Below, in pieces: positions 1 through 6,563 of a DNA stretch of 10,071 bases. Each line of letters opens with the position of its first letter. Position 1 is the stretch's first letter. Source of the stretch: Paracoccaceae bacterium. Its GTDB lineage: Bacteria > Pseudomonadota > Alphaproteobacteria > Rhodobacterales > Rhodobacteraceae. A program made the translations under genes and the position numbers. Location of the stretch: assembly GCA_003545125.1 (NCBI GenBank), contig DQCI01000201.1:1-10071 (forward strand), given 5' to 3'. Under the pieces are notes generated by a model. That model searched no databases and was not told the origin of the DNA. It saw only the letters and a program-made list of their open reading frames with translations.

Positions 1-620
1 GGCGACCGGTTCGCTCTGCGTCGGCGGCGGGGTGTTACGCAGGTCGCTGGCCGGCGGGTCGCTGGCCGGCGGGATGTCGGCAAGCCAGGGCAAGGCGCCC
101 TCGACCTTCTGGGGCGAGGATGTGCTGGCGATAATGGCCGAGGGTCAAAGCGCGCAAAAGGCGATGAAATCGGTGGTCACGCCAGACCCCGGCTCAGCGT
201 CAGCTCTCGGCACTGCCGCTCGACGGTTCGGGCGGGATCTTCACCGGCGATGACAACACACCCGCTACGGCTGAGCTGCTGTTCGACGGCGGCGTTGCGG
301 CGGGCAACATGTTGGCGGCGGCTGACGTCGTCGGCGCACTGGTCGCGGGGTTCGTCGAGGCGCGCGGCGCTTTCCCCGGACAGCTCCTCGCGGCCCTTCG
401 CGCCGCCGACGCGGCCGACAGCGACTCGCGCGGGCTCCAGTCGGCGGCGCTGCTCGTGCTGTCGCCCGCCCATGCGCCGCTGAGTTTGCGGGTGGACTGG
501 TCCGAGGCCCCGCTCGCCGCGCTCGATGCCCTGTTCGCCCGCGCCACCAGCGGCGACTACGCGGCCTGGGCGGCGCAGGTGCCCTGTCTCGATGACCCGA
601 CCCGCACCTATGCCGGCTGA
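1..620 (+). pseudogene. DUF1028 family protein, 5'-truncated by window edge and frameshifted
   Basis: The reading starts in frame 2 (from base 2) with an ATGSLCVGGG segment, then MSASQGKAPSTFWGEDVL and a GQSAQKAMKSVVTPDPG stretch. It continues in frame 3 from about 192 with AQRQLSALPLDG, GIFTGDDN, the AAGNMLAAADVV motif and a long C-terminal part ending at the TGA at 618-620. This order (ASQG..., DPG..RQL, FTG, GNML) is that of the DUF1028 family, an Ntn-hydrolase-like family of unknown function often found beside peptidase and amidohydrolase genes. The two halves sit in different frames, so a net +1 (or -2/-5) shift lies near 187-196. A loss of five bases would restore the usual DPG-to-RQL spacing, but one extra C in the CCCC run at 187-190 would also fix the frame. 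A 15-bp in-frame duplication lies upstream. The end overlaps the start of the next gene, indicating an operon. Whether the break is real or a sequence error is unknown. Confidence 0.8.
43..72 (+). repeat. 15-bp perfect tandem duplication inside the DUF1028 gene
   Basis: The unit GTCGCTGGCCGGCGG occurs twice in direct succession (43-57 and 58-72). It keeps the frame and encodes the duplicated peptide SLAGG-SLAGG. It lies between the conserved GSLCVGG and SASQG segments, where I would expect a shorter, single linker. Confidence 0.9.
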
Positions 621-1872
621 CGTTGCACACCTGGCCCTGGAGCGCCTGGCCGCCCTCGCGGCATGCTCGCGCGCCGGTCGCGGCGTTACCCGCCTGCCAT
701 TCATCCCCGAACATCGCGCCGCTCTGGACCTGTTGACCGCGCAAATGGAAGCCGCCGGGCTCACCGTGCACCTCGACGCGGCGGGCACGCTCGTCGGCCG
801 TCGCGAAGGGCCGCCCAGTGCGCCGCCCGGTGCGCCGACCCTGCTCATGTGCTCATGGGCTCGCACCAGGACAGCGTTCGCGAAGGTGGTGCCTTCGACG
901 GGATCATGGGTGTGGTGCTGCCGATTCTCGCGCAGGACGTGCTGCGCGACGAAGGCCTTCGGCTGCCCTTCGCCGTCGAGATCCTCGCCTTCGCCGACGA
1001 GGAGGGCGTGCGGTTTCCGACCGCCCGGCTTGGCCCTCGGGCGCTGGCGGGCCCTTCGACCCGGGCGTGCTCGAGATGACCAACCGGGACGGCGTGCGTC
1101 TGCGCGACGCCATGACCGGCTTCGGGCTCGCCCCTGGGGCGATCCCCGGCCTCGCCCGCGACCGCGACCGGGGCCGGGTGCTGGGGTTTGTCGAACCCCA
1201 TTTCGAGCAGGGCCGGTGCTGGAGGCGGCAAACGCGGCGCTCGGCGTGGTCACTGCGGTCTGCGGCATCGAGCGCTACCCCGTGACCCTGACCGGCGAGA
1301 CCGGGCACGCCGGGACGCTGCCGATGGAGCTGCGCCGCGACGCGCTGGTGGGCGCCGCGGCGCTGGTCGCCGAGGTCGACAGGTTGGCCCGCGCGACGCC
1401 GGGTTTGCTCGGAACCGTCGGCACGCTTGACGTGGCGCCCGGCGCCGTCAACGCCGTGCCCCGCGAGGTCCGCATGATGGTCGAGTTGCGCGCACCCGAC
1501 GACGCGGTGCGCGAGGCGGCGGGCGCGGCGCTCACCGATTTCGCCCGCACGGCCGCCACCGCGCGCGGTCTCAAGCTCGACATGCACCGCTGCTACCACC
1601 AACCGGCCAACCTCTGCGACCCGGCGCTCTGTGACCGGCTCGGCGCAGCGGTGGAGGCCGAAACCGGAGCGCCCGCGCCGCGCCTGCCCTCGGGCGCGAC
1701 CCATGACGCCTCGGCGATGGCCGATCTCTGCCCCGTGGCAATGCTGTTCGTGCGTTGCAAGGGCGGCGTGAGCCACTGCCCCGAGGAGGCGGCCTCCGGC
1801 GATGACATGGCGCGTGCCGTCGCGGCGCTGGTCGGGTTTCTGACATCTGCCGATTTGCTTGCGCCCGGATGA
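610..1872 (+). pseudogene. M20 family Zn-dependent amidohydrolase (hydantoinase/carbamoylase type), triple frameshift
   Basis: The family comprises N-carbamoyl-L-amino acid hydrolases, allantoate amidohydrolases and related binuclear-metal enzymes of about 410 residues. The start is the ATG at 610, overlapping the DUF1028 stop by 11 nt; no good ribosome site is visible, so translational coupling is likely. Frame 1 gives GRGVTRLPF and the N-terminal part up to 849. Frame 3 (from about 850) gives GSHQDSV, FDGIMGVV and FADEEGVRF, the metal-binding motifs. Frame 2 (from about 1053) gives FDPGVLEMTNRDG and VEPHFEQG. Frame 1 resumes at about 1213 with PVLEAANAALGVVTAV, GETGHAGTLPM, SGATHDASAM and GVSHCPEE. 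The shifts are an 8-bp tandem duplication (842-857), loss of one C at 1052-1054 and loss of one C at 1213-1214. Their sum is +6, so the C-terminal half returns to the original frame. All expected metal and catalytic motifs survive, which suggests very recent inactivation or sequence error. The substrate cannot be told. Confidence 0.88.
842..857 (+). repeat. 8-bp tandem duplication causing a frameshift
   Basis: TGCTCATG is repeated directly (842-849, 850-857). Removing one copy joins APTLLM to GSHQDSV, restoring the first metal-binding motif of the M20 enzyme in a single frame. Confidence 0.88.
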
Positions 1873-1885
1873 ACTTGCGCGGGGG

Positions 1886-1919
1886 CGCTTGCGGGCGGCA
1901 AACGGTCTGCCCGCAAGCG
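1886..1919. terminator. Strong 11-bp inverted repeat after the amidohydrolase gene
   Basis: CGCTTGCGGGC (1886-1896) pairs perfectly with GCCCGCAAGCG (1909-1919) around a 12-nt loop. It begins 13 nt after the TGA at 1870-1872. No T-run follows, so it is not a textbook intrinsic terminator. It may limit read-through, protect a 3' end, or act on the leader of the following gene. Confidence 0.6.
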
Positions 1920-1962
1920 AGAGGAGGCGGGCTCGACCCCCGGTCGGTCGCAAACGCACGCC

Positions 1963-1989
1963 TTGCCTTGAGGGCGCTCGGGTTATTCT
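1963..1989 (+). promoter_or_regulatory. Possible weak promoter ahead of the M24 gene
   Basis: TTGCCT (1963-1968) and TATTCT (1984-1989) each match the sigma70 boxes at four of six bases with a 15-bp spacer, about 38 nt before the M24 start. The 155-nt gap and upstream hairpin make a separate promoter reasonable, but this assignment is weak. Confidence 0.25.
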
Positions 1990-2027
1990 GCAAGCGTCTT
2001 CGCGACCACGGCCAAGGAGCCTCAAAC

Positions 2028-3212
2028 ATGCCCGAGGGAAATGCCCCGTTCTCGACTGCCGAATATGACCGCCGGATCGCGCTCACCCGGGCCGCGATGG
2101 AGGCCGCCGGGGTCGAGGTGCTGTTCGTCACCGACCCGTCGAACCAGGCCTGGCTCACGGGCTACGACGGCTGGTCGTTCTACGTCCATCAGGGTGTGAT
2201 CCTGAGGCTCGAGGGCGACCCGGTCTGGTGGGGTCGCCACATGGACATGATGGGCGCGCGCCGCACCTGCTGGATGGCCGAGGGCAACCTTGTCGGCTAC
2301 GCCGACCACTTCGTACAATCGACCGAGCGCCACCCGATGCAGGACCTCGCCCGGCGGCTTGCCGCGTTGGGCGTGGAGACGGCGCGGATCGGCGTCGAGA
2401 TGGAGAATTATTACTACTCGGCCAAGGCCCATGCCGTGCTCACCGAAGAACTGCCGGGCGCCACATTTGTCGACGCCACCGCGCTGGTGAACTGGCAACG
2501 GCTGGTGAAATCCGAAGCCGAAATCGGTTTCATTCGCAAGGCCGCCCGGATCACCGAACATGTGATCGAAACGGCGATCGACCGGGCCGCGCCGGGGGTG
2601 CGCAAGAACGACCTCGTGGCCGACATCACGCACGCCGGGCTGACCGGGGTGGACGACCTTTGGGGCGATTATCCGGCTATTGTGCCGCTCACCCCCTCGG
2701 GGCTCGATGCGACCGCCGCGCATCTCACTTGGAACGGCGACCCGATGCGCGCAGGCGAGGCGACGTTCTTCGAGCTGTCGGGCTGTTACCGGCGCTATCA
2801 CGCGCCGCTCTGCCGTACGGTCTACCTCGGCACGCCGCCGCAGGAGATGCTGGACGCCGAACAGGCGCAACTCGAAGGGATCGCGGCCGGGCTGGAGGCC
2901 GCGCGCGCCGGCAACCGGGCCTGCGATATCGCCAATGCCCTCATCGGCGTGCTGGAGAAACACGGGATCCACCGCGAGGGGCGCTGTGGCTATCCGATCG
3001 GCCTCAGCTACCCGCCGGATTGGGGCGAGCGTACCGCCTCTATCCGGGCCGAGGACACCACGGTCCTGCGCCCGGGCATGACCTTCCATTTCATGCCGGC
3101 GCTGTGGATGGACACCTGGGGGCTCGAGACCACCGAGGCGATCCTGATCACCGAAGACGGCCCGGCCGAGACGCTGTGTTATGTCGAGCGCAAGCTCTTC
3201 GTGAAGGACTGA
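2028..3212 (+). CDS. M24-fold hydrolase, ectoine hydrolase (DoeA/EutD)-like
   Basis: This 394-residue protein starts at the ATG at 2028, supported by AAGGAG at 2014-2019 with an 8-nt spacer. An N-terminal creatinase-like domain (about 10-150, with TDPSNQAWLTGYDGWSFYVH and DPVWWGRHMD) precedes a pita-bread M24 domain (about 160-394). Segments such as GDYPAIVPL, CGYPIGLSYPPDWGE (320-334) and MTFHFMPALW are, from memory, shared with ectoine hydrolase, which opens ectoine to N-acetyl-diaminobutyrate. The usual peptidase metal ligands are altered: FFEL (E249) and HAPLCRT (258-264) stand where Asp ligands would be. This argues for a non-metal, creatinase-like mechanism rather than an aminopeptidase. 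It is 4 nt upstream of an ArgE-type deacetylase. The family is clear; ectoine as substrate is only inferred, because paralogues with other substrates exist and no ectoine transporter or doeB is in view. Confidence 0.85.
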   Translation: MPEGNAPFSTAEYDRRIALTRAAMEAAGVEVLFVTDPSNQAWLTGYDGWSFYVHQGVILRLEGDPVWWGRHMDMMGARRTCWMAEGNLVGYADHFVQSTERHPMQDLARRLAALGVETARIGVEMENYYYSAKAHAVLTEELPGATFVDATALVNWQRLVKSEAEIGFIRKAARITEHVIETAIDRAAPGVRKNDLVADITHAGLTGVDDLWGDYPAIVPLTPSGLDATAAHLTWNGDPMRAGEATFFELSGCYRRYHAPLCRTVYLGTPPQEMLDAEQAQLEGIAAGLEAARAGNRACDIANALIGVLEKHGIHREGRCGYPIGLSYPPDWGERTASIRAEDTTVLRPGMTFHFMPALWMDTWGLETTEAILITEDGPAETLCYVERKLFVKD

Positions 3213-3216
3213 CCCC

Positions 3217-4386
3217 GTGGACAGGCTCGCGCGCACCAAGGCGATCCTCGGCGACCTCATCGCCTTTCCCACCGTGTCCGCCGACAGCAACCTCGACATG
3301 ATCGTGTATATGGCGGAGCTCCTCGAGGCGTCCGGCGCGCGGGTGGACCTGATCGCCGCGGCCTCCGGCACCAAGGCGAACCTGTTCGCCACCCTCGGCC
3401 CCGAGCGTGACGGCGGTATCCTGTTGTCGGGCCACAGCGACGTGGTGCCGGTCACCGACCAGGACTGGTCGCACGATCCCTTCACGATGGTGGAGGAGGC
3501 CGGTCGGCTCTACGGGCGCGGGGCTTGCGACATGAAGGGGTTCATCGCCGCGACGCTCGCGATGGCGCCCAAACTTGCTGCCCGTGTCGGCGACCGCCCG
3601 CTGCACTTCGCCTTCACCTATGACGAGGAAACCGGCTGCTTGGGCGCCCGGCACCTTGCCGAGGTGCTCAAGGCGCGCGGGCTGACGCCGGGTATCGCCA
3701 TCATCGGCGAGCCGACCGAGATGCGCATCATCGAGGGGCACAAGGGGTGTCATGAATACACCACGCGGTTCCACGGGCTGCCGGGCCACGGATCCGCCCC
3801 CGATCATGGGGTGAACGCGGTGGAATACGCCGTGCGCTACGTCCACCACCTCTTGGGCCTGAAGGACCGGCTGCGGGAGATGGCCCCCGACGGCAGCCGG
3901 TTCGAGCCGCCCTGGACCACGATCAACGTCGGCGCGCTCACCGGCGGCGTCGCCCATAACGTGATCGCGCCGACGGCGGAAATCGATTGGGAGATGCGGC
4001 CGGTCCAGCCGGACGATGCCGCCTTCGTGCACGACAGCCTGCGCGCGCTCTGCGAGACCGAGCTTCTGCCGCGGATGCGGGCGGTGCATCCGGAGGCGTC
4101 GATCGAGGTCGAGGTGATCGGCGAAGTGGCGGGCCTCGTCCCCACCGGCGAGAACGAGGCGCGCCGGATCATGGCCGAACTCACCGGCGCCAACACCGCC
4201 GACGTGGTCGCCTTCGGCACCGAGGCCGGAATCTTCCAGGCGCTGGGCACGGACGTGATTGTCTGCGGGCCCGGGTCGATCGAGCAGGCGCACAAACCCG
4301 ACGAATACATTGCGCTCGATCAGCTGGCAGATTGCTTGGCGATGCTGGACCGCCTCGGCGACAGGCTGGGCCGCGCGGCGCAGTAG
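3217..4386 (+). CDS. ArgE-type N-acetylornithine deacetylase family (M20A)
   Basis: This 389-residue zinc hydrolase removes an acyl group from N-acyl amino acids. The GTG start at 3217 is preceded by AAGGA (3204-3208) with an 8-nt spacer, inside the end of the upstream gene. The 4-nt intergenic gap indicates co-translation. Visible metal and catalytic residues are H73 and D75 (SGHSDVVP), D105 (GACDMKG), E137-E138 (DEETGCLG), E165 (GEPTEM) and H359 (AHKPDEY). A lid-domain stretch GHGSAPDHGVNAVEYAV follows the GHKG segment. Length and motifs fit acetylornithine deacetylases. An operon with a DoeA-like hydrolase suggests a catabolic role, deacylating the product of the preceding enzyme, rather than arginine synthesis. 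That is inference; a standard argE role cannot be excluded. Confidence 0.88.
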   Translation: MDRLARTKAILGDLIAFPTVSADSNLDMIVYMAELLEASGARVDLIAAASGTKANLFATLGPERDGGILLSGHSDVVPVTDQDWSHDPFTMVEEAGRLYGRGACDMKGFIAATLAMAPKLAARVGDRPLHFAFTYDEETGCLGARHLAEVLKARGLTPGIAIIGEPTEMRIIEGHKGCHEYTTRFHGLPGHGSAPDHGVNAVEYAVRYVHHLLGLKDRLREMAPDGSRFEPPWTTINVGALTGGVAHNVIAPTAEIDWEMRPVQPDDAAFVHDSLRALCETELLPRMRAVHPEASIEVEVIGEVAGLVPTGENEARRIMAELTGANTADVVAFGTEAGIFQALGTDVIVCGPGSIEQAHKPDEYIALDQLADCLAMLDRLGDRLGRAAQ

Positions 4387-4409
4387 GCGGGCAGGGGGCT
4401 TGGCCCGCC
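4386..4409. terminator. GC-rich hairpin between convergent genes
   Basis: GGCGGGC (4386-4392) pairs with GCCCGCC (4403-4409) around a 10-nt loop. It begins on the last base of the deacetylase stop codon and lies between the convergent deacetylase and aminotransferase genes. No T-run is present, so termination here is plausible but unproven. Confidence 0.45.
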
Positions 4410-4445
4410 CCCCCAGGGGACCAGCGCAGACCGTCGGCGGCAGTC

Positions 4446-5885
4446 TCAGCCGCTTTGGGTAACGAACTCCGGCATGTCGCCGTGCGGGCCGCACCGGCTC
4501 GCCAGCGCCGCGGAATTGCGCGCGAGGTCGCGCACACCCGACAGGATCGCTTCGACCGTTGCGTCGTCCATCGCGTAGTGCAGGCTGAGGCGGACCCAGC
4601 CGGGTTTCCCGCTTTCGTCACCATGAAGGATGGCGTCGCGCATCGCACAGGATTGGCCCTCGGAGATGCCGAGCAGCCGGTGGCCGTAGGGGCCGGCGCA
4701 AACGCAGCCGCCGCGTGCCTGGATACCGAAGTGATCGCTGAGCATGCGGGTCACCTGCTGATGGTGCAGAGTGCCGCCGGCTTCGTCCTGGACCAGGAAG
4801 GAATAGGTCGGCAAGCGGTGCCGGGCCTCGGTGCCGAGCAGGTGCAGCCCCGGTACATCGCCCCAGGCCGCCATCGCGCGCCGGTCGAGTGCCGCCTCGC
4901 GCGCGCCGATCACCTGGTGTCCGACCGCCTCCTTTACCGCGAAAGCGAGGGCTGCGCGGATGTCGGCGAGGATGTTCGGCGTGCCCGCCTCCTCGCGCTC
5001 ATGCAGGATGCCGACGTAATCATGCGCCCAAGGTGAGACGAAGGTGACGGTGCCACCGCCGGGCGCCGTCGGGCGGGTGCGGGTGACGACTTTGCGTTTC
5101 ACCGCCAACACGCCCGAGGCGCCGGGGCCGCCGACGAACTTGTGCGGCGAGACGAGGATCGCGTCCTTCGCGGGGCCTCCGGGGGGGTTCATGTCCATGG
5201 GCAGGTAGGGTGCGCCGGCGGCGTAATCCCAGAACGACAATGCGCCGTAGCGCTTCAACAGGCCGGTCACCGCATCGACATCGGTGCAGACGCCGGTGAC
5301 GTTGGAGGTGGCAGAGAAACTGCCGATCACCAGCGGGCGGTCCGCGTGGGCGAGAAGTTCCGCTTCGAGATGGGCAAGGTCGATGCCGGTCTCGATGTCG
5401 GGGTCGATCTCGATCACCTCGGCCACGCTTTCGCGCCAGGGCAGGATATTGGAATGGTGCTCGTAAGGGCCGATCAGCACCAACGGTCGGGGCCCGGGCT
5501 CGGGCGCGCCCTGCAGGCCGAGAAGCCCGACCAGCTTGTTGATCGCCCCGGTGACGCCCGCGCCGGCGAAGATCACCTCGTCGTCGTTGTGCGCATTGAG
5601 ACACTGGCCGATATAGGCGCGCGCCCGTTCGCGCGCCCGTGTCGTCTGCCGGCCGCAGAAACTGTCTTCGGTGTGGCTGTTGGCATAGCTGGGCAGCACC
5701 TCGTCGCGGATGTAGTCCTCGACCTGCGCCAGAGCACGGCCGGAGGCGGTGTAGTCCGCGTAGATGAGCGTGCGGGGACCGTACGGTCCGTCAAAGGTCA
5801 TGCCTTCGCCGATCAGCCCGGCGCGGATCTTCTCGATCGCCGCCGCGCCGCGTGCGCCTCCGAGAATGTCTGCAAAAGGTGTCAT
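4446..5885 (-). CDS. Aminotransferase class V-fold PLP-dependent enzyme
   Basis: The protein has 479 residues if it starts at the ATG at 5883-5885 (MTPFADILGG). The open frame extends to an ATG at 5991-5993, but the extra 36 residues are polar and unlike a fold element, so I prefer the shorter form; its ribosome site is weak (AGCGGG). Visible family features are YADYTASGRAL (42-52), the EHHSNILPW motif (142-150), ATSNVTG (192-198), D220 in WDYAAGAPY (contacts the PLP ring nitrogen), the PLP lysine K249 in SPHKFVGGPG, and GGCVCAGPYGHRLLGI near the C-terminus. The family includes cysteine desulfurases, lyases, epimerases and transaminases, so the reaction cannot be read from sequence. It is divergent from an Lrp regulator and convergent with the deacetylase, suggesting an amino acid substrate. 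Confidence 0.87.
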   Translation of the reverse strand: MTPFADILGGARGAAAIEKIRAGLIGEGMTFDGPYGPRTLIYADYTASGRALAQVEDYIRDEVLPSYANSHTEDSFCGRQTTRARERARAYIGQCLNAHNDDEVIFAGAGVTGAINKLVGLLGLQGAPEPGPRPLVLIGPYEHHSNILPWRESVAEVIEIDPDIETGIDLAHLEAELLAHADRPLVIGSFSATSNVTGVCTDVDAVTGLLKRYGALSFWDYAAGAPYLPMDMNPPGGPAKDAILVSPHKFVGGPGASGVLAVKRKVVTRTRPTAPGGGTVTFVSPWAHDYVGILHEREEAGTPNILADIRAALAFAVKEAVGHQVIGAREAALDRRAMAAWGDVPGLHLLGTEARHRLPTYSFLVQDEAGGTLHHQQVTRMLSDHFGIQARGGCVCAGPYGHRLLGISEGQSCAMRDAILHGDESGKPGWVRLSLHYAMDDATVEAILSGVRDLARNSAALASRCGPHGDMPEFVTQSG

Positions 5886-6020
5886 CTGTGTTTGCCCGCT
5901 GTGCTCGGTCCCTGGCCGGTCGGTTCGCCGGTCCGCTCCTTGAAGTATGTCACCGGCATTGGTGGTGGTTCTCTCTCGAAAGTACTGGTTCATCGGGCGA
6001 AATTGTGGTCAAATGATCGC
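5886..6020. promoter_or_regulatory. Divergent control region between class-V enzyme and Lrp regulator
   Basis: These 135 nt separate two divergent starts and must hold both promoters and probably the Lrp operator. GTTCAT (5988-5993) and ATGAAC (6021-6026) form an inverted repeat around an AT-richer centre with GAAATTGTGGTCAAATGATC, a plausible Lrp-type site. On the minus strand TTGACC (6008-6013) resembles a -35 box, but no good -10 lies at the right distance. I could not assign exact promoters. Confidence 0.5.
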
Positions 6021-6491
6021 ATGAACCGCAATTCACTCGATCATCAAGACGTGGCCATTTTGCGCGCGCTGCAGAAGGATTCGAGCCTGTCGCAGCGCGA
6101 CCTGGCCGAGAGGATCGGGTTGTCGCAGAACGCCTGCTGGCGGCGGCTGAACGCGCTGAGAACGCGCGGCATCATCACCGGGCAGGGCGTTCGGCTCGAC
6201 CGCGAGAAGCTCGGGCTGAAGCTCGTGGTCTTTGCGATGATCCGCACCCGGCACCACTCGGCTGACTGGCTGCAGACCTTCCGCCGACAGGTCGCGTTGA
6301 TTGATGAGGTGGTTGATTTCTACCGCATCGGCGGCGATTACGACTACCTGCTGAAAGTGGTGGTCGAAGACATCGCCGGGTACGATGCGGTCTACCAGCG
6401 GCTGATCGACAAGGTGGAGCTCGATAGCGTCACCGCCTATTTCGCGATGGAATCCATCCTCGAAGGCCGGCCCCTGCCGGTGCGCAGTTAG
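6021..6491 (+). CDS. Lrp/AsnC family transcriptional regulator
   Basis: This 156-residue protein starts at the ATG at 6021; the frame is open far upstream, but the family N-terminus (LDHQDVAILRALQKDSSLSQRDLAERIGL) begins right after this ATG. No strong ribosome site is visible. Residues 21-47 form the winged helix-turn-helix (SQRDLAERIGLSQNACWRRL), followed by a linker and a RAM ligand-binding domain (about 66-145) with the typical GDYDYLL motif at 105-111. Lrp/AsnC proteins bind DNA as dimers or higher oligomers and respond to amino acids. Its divergent position next to the class-V PLP enzyme makes that gene the likely target, with autoregulation through the shared region. Length and architecture are normal for the family. 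Confidence 0.93.
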   Translation: MNRNSLDHQDVAILRALQKDSSLSQRDLAERIGLSQNACWRRLNALRTRGIITGQGVRLDREKLGLKLVVFAMIRTRHHSADWLQTFRRQVALIDEVVDFYRIGGDYDYLLKVVVEDIAGYDAVYQRLIDKVELDSVTAYFAMESILEGRPLPVRS

Positions 6492-6510
6492 CAAGGCCGG
6501 TACGCGGCGG

Positions 6511-6539
6511 TTGACTTGGCGTGAGGGGAAGCCGACATT
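6511..6539 (+). promoter_or_regulatory. Possible sigma70-type promoter for the TPR-like gene
   Basis: TTGACT (6511-6516) matches the -35 box at five of six bases. GACATT (6534-6539) is a weak -10 at 17-bp spacing. A start near 6546 would give a very short leader before the ribosome site at 6553-6557. Confidence 0.35.
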
Positions 6540-6563
6540 CCGCCCGGTGCGCAGGAGTATGCT

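Noticed and set aside
842..1216. Programmed ribosomal frameshifting in the M20 gene
   Set aside because: The breaks are a tandem duplication and two single-base losses without slippery heptamers, and three separate programmed shifts in one enzyme gene would be unprecedented. Mutation or sequence error explains them better.
177..1268. Long minus-strand open frame opposite the DUF1028 and amidohydrolase genes
   Set aside because: Its translation is Arg/Gly/Ala-rich low-complexity sequence typical of antisense frames in high-GC DNA, while the plus strand carries recognisable motifs throughout.
2022..3485. 487-codon minus-strand open frame opposite the DoeA-like gene
   Set aside because: It is a shadow frame. 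The plus strand has a ribosome site, correct family length and conserved motifs, and the minus product has no recognisable domain.
3148..4494. 448-codon minus-strand open frame opposite the deacetylase gene
   Set aside because: It is a codon-bias shadow of a gene with a complete M20 active site.
5886..5993. Longer N-terminus of the class-V enzyme starting at 5993
   Set aside because: The 36 extra residues are polar and unstructured-looking, and the start would leave only 27 nt to the divergent Lrp start. It is not excluded, but less likely than 5885.
5142..6020. N-terminal extension of the Lrp reading frame for about 290 codons
   Set aside because: It lies opposite the class-V enzyme and is not protein-like for the family. 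The Lrp family N-terminus begins exactly after the ATG at 6021.
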